NCBI RefSeq assembly: GCF_025264685.1
Contig: NZ_CP073721.1
Span: 2,409,001-2,473,000, forward strand
Direction of reading: 5' to 3'
Origin: Dactylosporangium roseum
Lineage (GTDB): Bacteria; Actinomycetota; Actinomycetes; Mycobacteriales; Micromonosporaceae
DNA length: 64,000 bases
A program made the translations under genes and the position numbers. The notes beneath the pieces were generated by a model. That model worked only from the letters and a program-made list of their open reading frames with translations, did no database searches and had not been told where the DNA came from. Shown one piece after another: positions 22,645 to 31,291 of this stretch (positions are counted from its first letter, which is position 1; each line of letters starts with the position of its first letter).

Positions 22645-25217
22645 GGCGCCCCGTCCGCGACCGCGCCGGCCGTGTCGTCATCGATCAGGATCCGCAACCG
22701 CGCGAGCAGGTCGGCTCGGCTGGCGCAGCCGAGCCGCTGGCGCATCCGGGCCATGTGGTGCTCGACGGTCTTCGCGGCGATGAAGAGCCGGTCGCCGACC
22801 TCCCGGTAGGTGAGCCCTTCGAGCACGAGCCTCGCCACCTCCCGTTCGCGTGCGCTGAGCACCGGATCGGCCGAACCGTCGCCCCCGGGCCGGGGCGACG
22901 GTTCGGCCGCTGCCGCGCCGGCGCGGCCGGCGCCACGGCCCTGTAGCAGCCGGGCGCACTCCAGCAGCGCCGTCATCGCGCGGCGGTCGGTGGTCCGGAT
23001 CGCGGCCTGCCCGGCGAGCCTGGCCCCGTCCCAGCGGAACCCGACGCCGTGCAGCCCGCGCGCGGCGGCCTCGACGGCGGCCGGGTCGACGCGCGCGTTG
23101 AGCACCTCCAGCCAGCTCGCCGCGGCGGTCGCGGCGGCGGCCGCGTAGGCGCTGTGTCCACTGTGGGCGGCCAGCGCGGTGACGTGCCGCGCCGCCACCG
23201 ACGGCTGCTCGGCGATGACGGCCGCGTGCAGCGCGCTCCAGTGCAGCGGCACGGCCCACAGCGGCGGCTCGGCGACCGCGGCCAGCAGCAGGTCCGCCTC
23301 GCGAAGATGGGTCGCGAGCCAGCGCTGCTGGCCGAGCCGGGCCGCCGCGATCGCGAACTCCCCGAGCGGCAACATGGTGAACAGGTCGACCGGGTGGCGG
23401 ACCAGCGCCTCGCACGCGGCCGGCCACCCCCGGTGCAGCGCGACCAGGTCGCTGCGGCGGCGGGCCAGCCCGATCCCCAGCGCGGCGGCGAACACCAGGT
23501 CGCGCGGTTCGAGCCGGTCCCGGTCGGCGGTCACGGCGGTGAGCTGCGCGTCGGCGGCGGTGAGGTTGCCGCGCACCATCTCCAGCCAGGCACGTAGCAG
23601 CCCGTGCCGGGTGGCGAGCAGCGCGCCGCCCACCCGGGACGCGATGGCCCGGTCCAGGACCGATTCGCCGATGTCGAGCTCGCCGCAGTGCAGGGCGACG
23701 AGCCCGGCCAACGCGGCGGGACCGTCGGGCAGCGGCACGGCGGGCCCGGCGGACTCCAGCAGCGCCGCCGCCTGCACGAGCGTCGACAGCGCGCCCGTGG
23801 CGGTGCCGGTGACCGACTCCCGCACGCCGCGCGCCATGAGCGAGGCGGCACCGGTGAGCAGTGTCGGCGGGCCGTCGCCGGGCGAGTCCCGCAGCGCCGC
23901 TTCCGCCTCGGCGAGCCGCCCGGTGGCGAGCAGGCCGATCGCGGCGAACGCCGGCGAGGGGCCACGGTTGGACCAGCGGTACAGCTCGGCACTGCGGCCC
24001 AGTTGGCCCCGGTGCGCGATCGCGGTGGCGGCCAGCAGCGCGCCCTCGGCGCGCTCCGGCGAGTCCGGCGCGGCGACGACCTGGTCGGCCAGGCGCAGCG
24101 CGGCGTCGACGTCGCCGGCGAGCGCCGCGGCCCGTGCCTGGCGGACGACGGTCGGGCGGCCGGCGGCGGCCGCGGCGGCGAACAGCTCGGCGGCCAGGGC
24201 CGGCTCGCCGTCCAACGCCTCCTCGGCCGCGGCCTCGAACGCCGCCGCCATCCCCGTGCCGCCGAGCCGTTCGGTCCCCGCCGGGCCGGTGCCGAGCAGG
24301 GCGCGAACCAGGGGGAGCACGGGGCCGCGCCGGTCCAGTTGCAACTCGGTGAGCCGCTGCCACACCGCGACACGCTCGGCCGTCGGGGTCAGCGTTGCGA
24401 GGGCGGTCCGGGTGATCGGCACTAGCTGTCCGTCGCGCCCGACGAGTCCGGTCGCGCGGGCCGCCTCGAGGACCGCGCCGACGCCTTCGGGCCCACAGTC
24501 CAGCAGCGCACCGAGCAGGTCCATCCGCAGGCCCAGGCCGGCCTCCGCGGCGAGCAGAGCGCGCCGGACGTCAGGGTCGAGCTCGTCGAGCTCCGCCGTG
24601 AAGCCGGCGACCGCGGCCGCCGGCACCTCCAGCCGGGCGCCGCCGTGCCGGCCGCCGCTCGCCGCCAGGGCGGCCGCGAGCCGGACCACGTAGGCCGGCA
24701 CCCCGGCGGTCTGCGCCGCGACGAACGACGTGACCTCCGGCGCGGGGGTCAGCTCCCAGGCGTGGGCGAGGTACGCACGAACCTGTTCGGGCCCAAACGG
24801 TGTGAGCGTGAGCGGCGGCCGCACGCGGGGCAGCGCGTCGACGAGCTCCAGCAGGGCGACGGGCCGTGGCCACGGCCGGTAGGCCAGCACCAGCCGCGGC
24901 ATCCCGCGCCGGACCCGGTCGCGCAGCGCCGCCAGCCGGTCCGGACCGAGCAGGTGCGCGTCGTCCACGAGCAGGACCGCGTCGCCGTCCGGCTCGGCGT
25001 CGGCCTGCCACGGGGTCACGACCCGCACGCCGGCCGCGGTCAGCGCGTCGCCCAGGGCTTGCAGCAGCGCCGACTTGCCGTGACCGCCCGGTGCCCGCAC
25101 CTGGGCGCAGAGCGGGCCGAGCGGGTCGGCGGTGGCCGCGTCGAACAACTGCCTGGCGGGTGCGCCGAGGACGAGCCTGCGTGCGGCCGGGTGCGTCGTC
25201 GTCCGTGCCCCGGTCAC
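22641..25217 (-). CDS. IniR-like LuxR regulator with AAA domain
   Basis: An 858-residue STAND-like regulator. An N-terminal ATPase carries Walker A RAPGGHGKSALLQAL and Walker B AVLLVDDAHLLGPD. A long helical TPR-like middle follows (about 260-760), and the C-terminal LuxR HTH reads LSAREREVARLVLEGLTYRE followed by IAAKTVEHHMARMRQRL. The arrangement and the neighbouring iniBAC-like genes recall IniR of mycobacteria, an activator of the isoniazid-inducible operon that responds to cell-wall stress. GTG 25217, with AGGAGG 5 nt upstream, overlaps the Hsp70 stop (GTGA). It probably controls the divergent ini-like genes; this is inferred. Confidence 0.85.
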   Translation of the reverse strand: MTGARTTTHPAARRLVLGAPARQLFDAATADPLGPLCAQVRAPGGHGKSALLQALGDALTAAGVRVVTPWQADAEPDGDAVLLVDDAHLLGPDRLAALRDRVRRGMPRLVLAYRPWPRPVALLELVDALPRVRPPLTLTPFGPEQVRAYLAHAWELTPAPEVTSFVAAQTAGVPAYVVRLAAALAASGGRHGGARLEVPAAAVAGFTAELDELDPDVRRALLAAEAGLGLRMDLLGALLDCGPEGVGAVLEAARATGLVGRDGQLVPITRTALATLTPTAERVAVWQRLTELQLDRRGPVLPLVRALLGTGPAGTERLGGTGMAAAFEAAAEEALDGEPALAAELFAAAAAAGRPTVVRQARAAALAGDVDAALRLADQVVAAPDSPERAEGALLAATAIAHRGQLGRSAELYRWSNRGPSPAFAAIGLLATGRLAEAEAALRDSPGDGPPTLLTGAASLMARGVRESVTGTATGALSTLVQAAALLESAGPAVPLPDGPAALAGLVALHCGELDIGESVLDRAIASRVGGALLATRHGLLRAWLEMVRGNLTAADAQLTAVTADRDRLEPRDLVFAAALGIGLARRRSDLVALHRGWPAACEALVRHPVDLFTMLPLGEFAIAAARLGQQRWLATHLREADLLLAAVAEPPLWAVPLHWSALHAAVIAEQPSVAARHVTALAAHSGHSAYAAAAATAAASWLEVLNARVDPAAVEAAARGLHGVGFRWDGARLAGQAAIRTTDRRAMTALLECARLLQGRGAGRAGAAAAEPSPRPGGDGSADPVLSAREREVARLVLEGLTYREVGDRLFIAAKTVEHHMARMRQRLGCASRADLLARLRILIDDDTAGAVADGAP

Positions 25218-26518
25218 CGCCGCCTCCTGCCGCGGCGGGCGCGCCGGGCGACCAGCGTCCCGACCGGTGGGTCCGCGTCCCGCGCCGGTTCCGTGGCCGG
25301 CTCCACCGGCGGCCGCGCCGGGCGGCCGTCGTCCCCGGCGGGCCACGACTCCTCGGCGGCGAGCGGCAGCGGGGCGGTGACCTCGTGCGGCCAGACCGGT
25401 GCGGCACCGCCGCGGTGGCCGCTCACGATCCGCCGGGCGACCAGCGCCGCGCCGCGCGCCGCGGTCGTGCGCGGGTCCTCGTCGAGCAGGACCGGGGCCC
25501 GCAGCCGGTCGGCGATCAGCTCGGCGACCAGCGGTGTCCGGGCCGCGCCGCCGACGAGCAGCACCCCGGCGACGTCGGCGGGGGCGTGGTCGCCGCCGGC
25601 GACGAGCCGCGCCAGGCCGTCGACGCTGGCCCGCAGCAGCGGCCGGATCAGCGTCTCCAGCTCCGCGCGGGTGACCCGCATCGCCCGCTGGTGCTCGCCG
25701 GTCCCGCCCGGGTCGCCGGCCCACCAGGGCAGCGGCACGTGCGCCTCCGGCGCGTCGGAGAGCCGCTCCCGGGCCTCCGTGCAGTCGCGGCGCAGCAGCA
25801 CGGCGACCGGGCCCGAGTCGACGTCCGCGGACGGGTCGGTGATCGCACGGCCGATCGCCGCACGGACGTGTGCCAGCAGGGCGTCGTCCAGGTCCGCGCC
25901 GCCGATGGTGTGCTCGGTGTGCGCCAGCAGCTCCGGTGACCGGTGGGCGGGCCGGCCGACCAGGAACGTGGTGCAGGTCGTGCCGCCCAGGTCGTAGCCG
26001 GCCAGCAGTGCGTTGCCCGGCAGCCGGCCGCCGGCCGACTGGTGCTCGGCGGCGGCGACGGGGCCGGGCACCAGCACGACGTCACCGAGACCGGCGTCGC
26101 GCAGCGCCTCGAGGAGCAGGCCCTGCCGGTGCGGGCCCCAACCCGCCGGATGGGCGAGGACCACCTGCTCGCACGCCTCGCCCTCCTGCTCGTGCAGCCG
26201 GTCGACGACCAGCCGCGCCAGCGCGGCGAGGAGTTCCTGCGGCCGGTACGACCGGCCGTCCACCACCATCGGCACGTCGTCGCCGACCCGCCGGTTGAAC
26301 CCGCGCAGGATGCGGCCCGGATCCCCGGAGGCGTCGGCGCGCACGCCGTCGCCGGTCAGCAGCGCGCCGGTCGGCGACAACTCGATCAGTGACGCGGCGG
26401 CCGAGGAACGGGCACCGAGTCGCACCGTCTCGGCACCGCCCCAGGTGGCTCCGCGGCGCCGGCAGACGGCGGCCGAGGTGAAGCTGTCGCCAATGTCTAC
26501 TCCCAGGACGTACGGCAT
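25214..26518 (-). CDS. Hsp70/DnaK-family ATPase
   Basis: A 434-residue actin-fold ATPase. It has phosphate-1 VLGVDIGDSFTSAAV, an RILRGFNRRVGDDVP region, connect-1 VVLAHPAGWG, VPGPVAAAEHQ, phosphate-2 LLAGYDLGGTTCTTFLV and an adenosine motif GVLLVGGAARTPLVAEL. It is shorter than DnaK: the nucleotide-binding domain is complete, but the substrate-binding domain is replaced by a 60-residue Pro/Arg-rich tail. ATG 26518 follows GAGGAA. It is the first gene of a six-gene operon and divergent from the iniB-like gene. Hsp70-like proteins are recurrent neighbours of IniR/dynamin loci in these actinobacteria (my recollection). A role in sensing or chaperoning the dynamins is inferred. Confidence 0.88.
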   Translation of the reverse strand: MPYVLGVDIGDSFTSAAVCRRRGATWGGAETVRLGARSSAAASLIELSPTGALLTGDGVRADASGDPGRILRGFNRRVGDDVPMVVDGRSYRPQELLAALARLVVDRLHEQEGEACEQVVLAHPAGWGPHRQGLLLEALRDAGLGDVVLVPGPVAAAEHQSAGGRLPGNALLAGYDLGGTTCTTFLVGRPAHRSPELLAHTEHTIGGADLDDALLAHVRAAIGRAITDPSADVDSGPVAVLLRRDCTEARERLSDAPEAHVPLPWWAGDPGGTGEHQRAMRVTRAELETLIRPLLRASVDGLARLVAGGDHAPADVAGVLLVGGAARTPLVAELIADRLRAPVLLDEDPRTTAARGAALVARRIVSGHRGGAAPVWPHEVTAPLPLAAEESWPAGDDGRPARPPVEPATEPARDADPPVGTLVARRARRGRRRR

Positions 26519-26611
26519 GGTGGTGTTCCTCGATGTGCGGGGCGGTTCAACGCGTTGTTCGTACCAGATACGCCATCGACGGTCTCCCCTAGATCTCTGC
26601 GTGGCCCGATT

Positions 26612-26652
26612 TCCCCCAATGCCCCTAACGGCAGGTGGGGGACCATCCCCCA
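26612..26652. promoter_or_regulatory. Candidate operator between hsp70 and iniB
   Basis: Three copies of one 7-mer in alternating orientation: TCCCCCA (26612-26618), TGGGGGA (26636-26642) and TCCCCCA (26646-26652). The last two form a compact hairpin. They lie in the 266-bp divergent promoter. A likely site for the IniR-like regulator, by position only. Confidence 0.4.
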
Positions 26653-26784
26653 AGGAGTCGCCCGGTTACTCGGCGCGATCCCCGATGCCGGCTTCGTCCC
26701 CGTGAACCTACCTTCGGCGGCGGCGCTGGACGAATGCATCCAGGCATGTTTATGTTGTTGACACCCTGCGAGGAGAGCCTGTTC

Positions 26785-27627
26785 ATGGAAACCCCGGCAA
26801 GCCCGACGCTGCACGACTTCGTGCTCAACCTGCTCACCGACCCGGCCGCGCGTTCGGCGTTCGAGCTCGATCCCGAAGGAGTCCTCGTCGACGCCGGACT
26901 CGGCGACATCACCGAGGCCGACGTGCAGGACGTCATCCCGCTGGTGATGGACTACGCGCCGATCGGCGGACTCACCGAGATCGTCGGCACCGACGACGCG
27001 ACGCTCGGCTTCGACGGCGACGTTACCGGCGCCGTCCGGCAACTGCAGGGCATCACCCAGTTCGCGGTGGTCGGCAGCCGGCAGGCGCACGGCCACGGCT
27101 CTGACATGACCGTCAACGCCACGGCCGTCGCGGGCGCCTCGGTCGGCCTCGGCGGGCTGTCGCTCGCGCCGGCCGGCCTGCCGGTGCCGGGTGCCGTCCC
27201 GGGCGCGCTCGACCTGTCGCTGCTCGGTGACCCGGCCGGCACGCTCGACGCGGTCGACCCGGTGGTCGGTGGCACGACCGGCACGGTGGTCGACACCGTC
27301 GACCCCGTCCTCGACACCACCGACCCGGTGGTGCACTCGGTCGACCCGATCCTCGGCACGGTCGACCCGGTCCTCGGCGGCGTGTACGGTACGGTCGACG
27401 TGACGCTCAGCACGGCGACCGACCTGGAGCCGGTCGACTCGCTCGGCCTCGGCGGGGTCGCCGACACCGGCACGGTGACGGACACCGTCGACGCGACGGT
27501 GTCGAACGTCACCGGTTCAGTGGTGTCAGGGCACGGCGACGGCCTCACCGGCGGGCTCCTCGGCGGCAGCGGCGCTCCCGCCGAGCACGACCAGGACCAC
27601 GGTGGTCTGCTGGGCCACCTGCACTGA
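26785..27627 (+). CDS. IniB N-terminal-domain protein with VDPV repeats
   Basis: A 280-residue protein with an N-terminal IniB-type domain (TLHDFVLNLLTDPAARSAFE, then LVDAGLGDITEADVQDV). The rest is low complexity, rich in Gly, Ala, Val, Thr and Asp. Between about residues 155 and 215 it has tandem units of the form VDPVLDTTDPVVHSVDPILG. No signal peptide. GAGGAGAG (26770-26777) fixes ATG 26785. It is followed by two dynamin-like genes, the same order as iniB-iniA-iniC in mycobacteria. Function unknown; possibly a scaffold or surface component linked to the dynamins. Confidence 0.88.
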   Translation: METPASPTLHDFVLNLLTDPAARSAFELDPEGVLVDAGLGDITEADVQDVIPLVMDYAPIGGLTEIVGTDDATLGFDGDVTGAVRQLQGITQFAVVGSRQAHGHGSDMTVNATAVAGASVGLGGLSLAPAGLPVPGAVPGALDLSLLGDPAGTLDAVDPVVGGTTGTVVDTVDPVLDTTDPVVHSVDPILGTVDPVLGGVYGTVDVTLSTATDLEPVDSLGLGGVADTGTVTDTVDATVSNVTGSVVSGHGDGLTGGLLGGSGAPAEHDQDHGGLLGHLH

Positions 27628-27661
27628 CCGCACCGACGCCGACCGTGGACGGAAGCACCTC

Positions 27662-29641
27662 TTGACGGACATCTGGGAGGCCGGACTCGCGACACACCCG
27701 CGTCCGGCCTCTCCACCCGCCCCGGAGCCGCTCGCGCCGGACCTCTTCGCGCCGGATCCCCTCGCGCCGGATCCCGTCGCCGCGGAATCCGGCACGGGCG
27801 TGCCGCGCTGGCTCGACCTGCTCGACCGCACCACCCGCACCTGCGTGGCGCTCGACCGGCCCGACCTGGCGCGCTGGCTGCGCCACCGGCGCGCGCGCCT
27901 GCTCGACCCGCAGTTGCGCGTCCTGGTCGTGGGCGGGGCCAAGCAGGGCAAGAGCCAGCTCGTCAACGCGTTGCTCAACGCCACGGTCTGCCCCGCCGGC
28001 GACCGCGCGGGGCGGCGGGTGGCCACCGTCGTCCAGCACGGGGCGGCGCCGTCGGCGCACCTCGTCCGCCGCCGTCCGGCCCGGCCGCACGACGACGAGC
28101 CCGCGGAGGACCGCCTGCCGCTGCCGGTCGAGCGCCTCGCCGACCTCGACGCCGGCGACGACCGCGAACCGCACCGCGGCCTGCTCTACGCCGAGGTGGG
28201 GCTGCCCCGGTCGCTGCTGGCCGGCGGGCTCGCGCTGATCGAGGCGCCCGCCGTCGACTGGTCCGACCCGGTGCCGGAGGTGACCGGCATCGCCGCGGTG
28301 ACCCGCGCCGACACGGTGCTCTTCGTGACCGAGGCGACCCGCGAGCTGTCCCGCGGCGAGCTGGCGCTGCTCGCGCACCTCGGCCGGTCGTACCCGGGCA
28401 TGGTGGTCGCGCTCACGAAGACCGATCTGGCCCCCGACTGGCGGCGGGTGCTGCGGCGCAACCGGCAGCGGCTCGCCGAGGCGGGCGTGCCCGTGCGGCT
28501 GCTCGCCCTCTCCGCGACGCTGCGCCTGCACGCCGCGCGCACCGGCGACCAGGCACTCAACACGGAGTCCGGCTTCCCGCACCTGGTGACCCACCTGCGG
28601 CAGACCGTGGCCGGCAAGAGCGAGCTGCTGGCGCCCGCGGCCGTCGGGCTGGCGACCCGCACGGTGCTCGAGGACCTGGCCGCGGCCCTGCGCGAGGAGC
28701 TGTCCGTCCAGCGCAAGGGTGGCACGTCCGATGCCATGTCGCGGCTGCACGAGGCCCAGCGCGGCCTCGAGGAGTTGCGCCGCCGCGCGACCCGGTGGCA
28801 GTACGCGCTGGCCGACGAGGTCTCCGACCTGGTCTCCGACATCGAATACGACCTGCGCGAGCGGACCCGCGCGGTCCTGCGCAGGGCCGACGAGCGTCTC
28901 GACGAGGCCGACCCGGCCCGCACCTGGCAGTCGTTCGCGGAGTGGCTCGACGGTTCGCTCCGCGACGCGGCCGAGGCCAACTTCGGCTGGCTCGCGGAGC
29001 GCATCGACGCCATGGCCGCCCGGGTGGCGCGGGAGTTCCCGCCCGGCACCGCCGACCGCCTTCCACAGTGGACACCGGCGCTGCTGCGGGACGCGCCGGA
29101 CCGGGTGGATCCGCTCGACAGGCCCACCGTCGACCGGCTGTCGTTGAGCCAGAAGGTCTTCACGGGGCTGCGCGGGTCGTACGGCGGCGTGCTCATGTTC
29201 GGCCTCGCCACCGGCCTCGCCGGGATGCCGCTGATCAACCCGATCTCGCTCGGCGCGGGCGCGCTCTTCGCCGGCAAGAGCATCCGCGACGAGAGCCTCT
29301 CCACCCGCAAACGGCGCCAGGCCACCGCGAAGGCCGCCGTCCAGCGCCACGTGGACGACGTCTTCGCCCGGCTCAACAAGGACGCCAAGGACGTGATCCG
29401 GCAGGCGCAGCGGGTCCTGCGCGGCCACTTCACCGAGCTCACCGAGGAGCTGCGGCAGGCCGTCGTGGAGTCGGCCCGCACCGCCAAGCAGGCCGTCGAC
29501 GACGACGCCGCGGTGCGCGACCACCGGGCGCGGCGTATCCAGCGCGAGCTGGTCGGCCTCGCCGGGCTGTACAAGCAGGCGACCGCGCTCGGTGCCGGCC
29601 GGGCGGTGCTGGTGCCGGCGCAACGGCGACCGCCCGCATGA
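27662..29641 (+). CDS. IniA-like dynamin-family GTPase
   Basis: A 659-residue bacterial dynamin-like protein. A Pro/Ala-rich N-terminus of about 45 residues precedes the G domain: P-loop VVGGAKQGKSQLVNALL and G4 motif ALTKTD. The G3 position reads LIEAPAVDWS, lacking a plain DxxG. A long helical stalk follows (about 330-470), then a hydrophobic hairpin (SYGGVLMFGLATGLAGMPLI, about 500-540) for membrane insertion and a C-terminal helix bundle. By analogy with mycobacterial IniA it would remodel the plasma membrane under cell-wall stress. The start is probably TTG 27662 after GGAAG (27651-27655); GTG 27602, inside the iniB-like gene, is the alternative. Its stop overlaps the iniC-like ATG. Confidence 0.85.
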   Translation: MTDIWEAGLATHPRPASPPAPEPLAPDLFAPDPLAPDPVAAESGTGVPRWLDLLDRTTRTCVALDRPDLARWLRHRRARLLDPQLRVLVVGGAKQGKSQLVNALLNATVCPAGDRAGRRVATVVQHGAAPSAHLVRRRPARPHDDEPAEDRLPLPVERLADLDAGDDREPHRGLLYAEVGLPRSLLAGGLALIEAPAVDWSDPVPEVTGIAAVTRADTVLFVTEATRELSRGELALLAHLGRSYPGMVVALTKTDLAPDWRRVLRRNRQRLAEAGVPVRLLALSATLRLHAARTGDQALNTESGFPHLVTHLRQTVAGKSELLAPAAVGLATRTVLEDLAAALREELSVQRKGGTSDAMSRLHEAQRGLEELRRRATRWQYALADEVSDLVSDIEYDLRERTRAVLRRADERLDEADPARTWQSFAEWLDGSLRDAAEANFGWLAERIDAMAARVAREFPPGTADRLPQWTPALLRDAPDRVDPLDRPTVDRLSLSQKVFTGLRGSYGGVLMFGLATGLAGMPLINPISLGAGALFAGKSIRDESLSTRKRRQATAKAAVQRHVDDVFARLNKDAKDVIRQAQRVLRGHFTELTEELRQAVVESARTAKQAVDDDAAVRDHRARRIQRELVGLAGLYKQATALGAGRAVLVPAQRRPPA

Positions 29642-31152
29642 GGCCCGCCGAGGACCTCCGCGACGCGGTCCGCAGCCTGATGGGCGAGGCGCTGTACGTC
29701 TACCAGGACAGCCCGCGGGCTTCGACCTGGTTGCGGGACCATCTCGACCGGTTCGACGAGCCGCTGCGGGTCGCCGTCACCGGCCGGGCCGGTGCCGGGC
29801 GGTCGACCCTCGTCAACGTCATGGTCGGGGCCGATGTCAGCCCCGTCTTCGGGGCCGATCTCGACGGCCGGCCGCTCACCTGGTATCAGGACGGCCCCGC
29901 GCCCCGGGTGACCGTGTACCCGGTCCAGGGCCCCGCCCAGGAGCTGCCGGTGGCCCGGTTCGCCGACGGGCTGCGCCTCGACCCGGTCGGCCTGCCGCCG
30001 GGAGAGGCCGGCGAGGTGGTGGTCGAGCTGCCGGTCCGGGCGCTGCGCCACGCGCAGCTCGTCGAGACCCCGGCCGTCCAGGTCGGTGCCGGTCCGGTGC
30101 GCGGCGACGGCACACCGGAGGCCGCCCTCGCCCGGCGGGTGCTGCGCGACGCGGACGCGGTGCTGTACCTCACCCGCCACCTCGACGACGCCGACCTGCG
30201 CTTCCTGGAGATGGCGTGGCAGGGCACCGTCGCCGCGGCGGCACCGGTCAGCGTGCTGACCGTGCTGTCCCGTGCCGACGAGCTGGCCGGCGGCGGCATC
30301 GACGCGCTGACCCAGGCGCGGCAGCTCGCCCGGCGGCACCGCCGCGACCCGGCGATCGGCCCGGTGGCGCGGCATGTCGTGGCGCTCGCGCCGCGCCTGG
30401 CCCGCGCGGCAGCCACGCTCACCGAAGCGGAGTTCACCGTCCTCGCGGCCCTCGCCGCCGTGCCCCGGGCGGCCCTCGACGCCTTCCTGCTCTCGGCCGA
30501 CCGGTTCACCGGGCAGCAGCCGGTGCCCGGATCCGCCTTCCCGGCCCCGGTCGACCCCGCCACGCGCCGCGCGCTGCTCGACCGGCTCGGGCTGACCGGC
30601 GTCCGGTTGTGCACGACGCTCGTCCGCTCCACCGGCCGGACCCGCGACCGGCTCGCCGCCGAACTGGTCCGGCGCAGCGGCCTGGCCGAGCTGCGCGAGT
30701 CGGTCCGGGAGCAGTTCCTCGACCGGCGGCACGCGCTCAAGGCGCGGTCCGCGCTCATCGCCCTCGAGTTCATGCTGCGCGCCGAGCCGCGGCCCGGTGC
30801 CGAGTACCTCCTCGCCGAGCTCGAGCGCACGGTCGCCGGGGCGCACGACTTCCAGGAGCTGCGATTCCTCGCGGCGCTGCGGGCCGGGCGGGTGACGCTG
30901 CCGGCGCCGCTCACGGCGGAGGCCAGGCGGCTGGCCGGCGCGGCCGGCGCGAACGTCGTGGCGCGCCTCGGCCTGGAGCACGAGCCGACCGAGGACGAGC
31001 TGTGGAGGCTCAGCAACGACGTGCTGCGCCGCTGGCGCCTGACCGCCGAGGACGTGACGCTCACCGCCGAGCAGCGCCGCGCCGCGGCCGTCGTCGTGCG
31101 GAGCTGCGAGGGGATGGTCGCGCGCGTCGGCGCCGCGGACGTCAGGCCCTGA
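29638..31152 (+). CDS. IniC-like dynamin-family protein with altered P-loop
   Basis: A 504-residue dynamin-like protein coupled to the iniA-like gene (ATGA). The G-domain P-loop reads TGRAGAGRSTLVNVM: the invariant Walker A lysine is arginine. Other G-domain positions are recognisable (VETPAVQV for G3, VLTVLSRADEL for G4). The C-terminal two-thirds is helical. Loss of the lysine suggests a GTPase-impaired or nucleotide-independent partner for the iniA-like protein, a common theme in paired bacterial dynamins; this is inference. The frame continues past the stop with coding-like codons (31153-31287). Confidence 0.85.
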   Translation: MRPAEDLRDAVRSLMGEALYVYQDSPRASTWLRDHLDRFDEPLRVAVTGRAGAGRSTLVNVMVGADVSPVFGADLDGRPLTWYQDGPAPRVTVYPVQGPAQELPVARFADGLRLDPVGLPPGEAGEVVVELPVRALRHAQLVETPAVQVGAGPVRGDGTPEAALARRVLRDADAVLYLTRHLDDADLRFLEMAWQGTVAAAAPVSVLTVLSRADELAGGGIDALTQARQLARRHRRDPAIGPVARHVVALAPRLARAAATLTEAEFTVLAALAAVPRAALDAFLLSADRFTGQQPVPGSAFPAPVDPATRRALLDRLGLTGVRLCTTLVRSTGRTRDRLAAELVRRSGLAELRESVREQFLDRRHALKARSALIALEFMLRAEPRPGAEYLLAELERTVAGAHDFQELRFLAALRAGRVTLPAPLTAEARRLAGAAGANVVARLGLEHEPTEDELWRLSNDVLRRWRLTAEDVTLTAEQRRAAAVVVRSCEGMVARVGAADVRP

Positions 31153-31287
31153 CCGACCCTCGCGGCCTTCTTCGCCGCGCGGGTGGCCGCGGTCGAGGAA
31201 GCCGACCGGCAGGGTGCGGACGTCCGCCGGTACCAGGCCATGATCGGGAACGTCAAGGTCAACTGCCCGGTCGATCGGGGAGAATGA
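31153..31287 (+). other. Coding-like in-frame extension after the iniC-like stop
   Basis: Directly after the TGA at 31150-31152 the same frame remains open for 44 codons with very high G/C at third positions (LAAFFAARVAAVEEADRQG and onward to NVKVNCPVDRGE) and ends in TGA at 31285-31287. It could be a former C-terminal extension cut off by a nonsense change, a separate small protein starting at an internal GTG, or chance. Confidence 0.35.
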
Positions 31288-31291
31288 CAGG

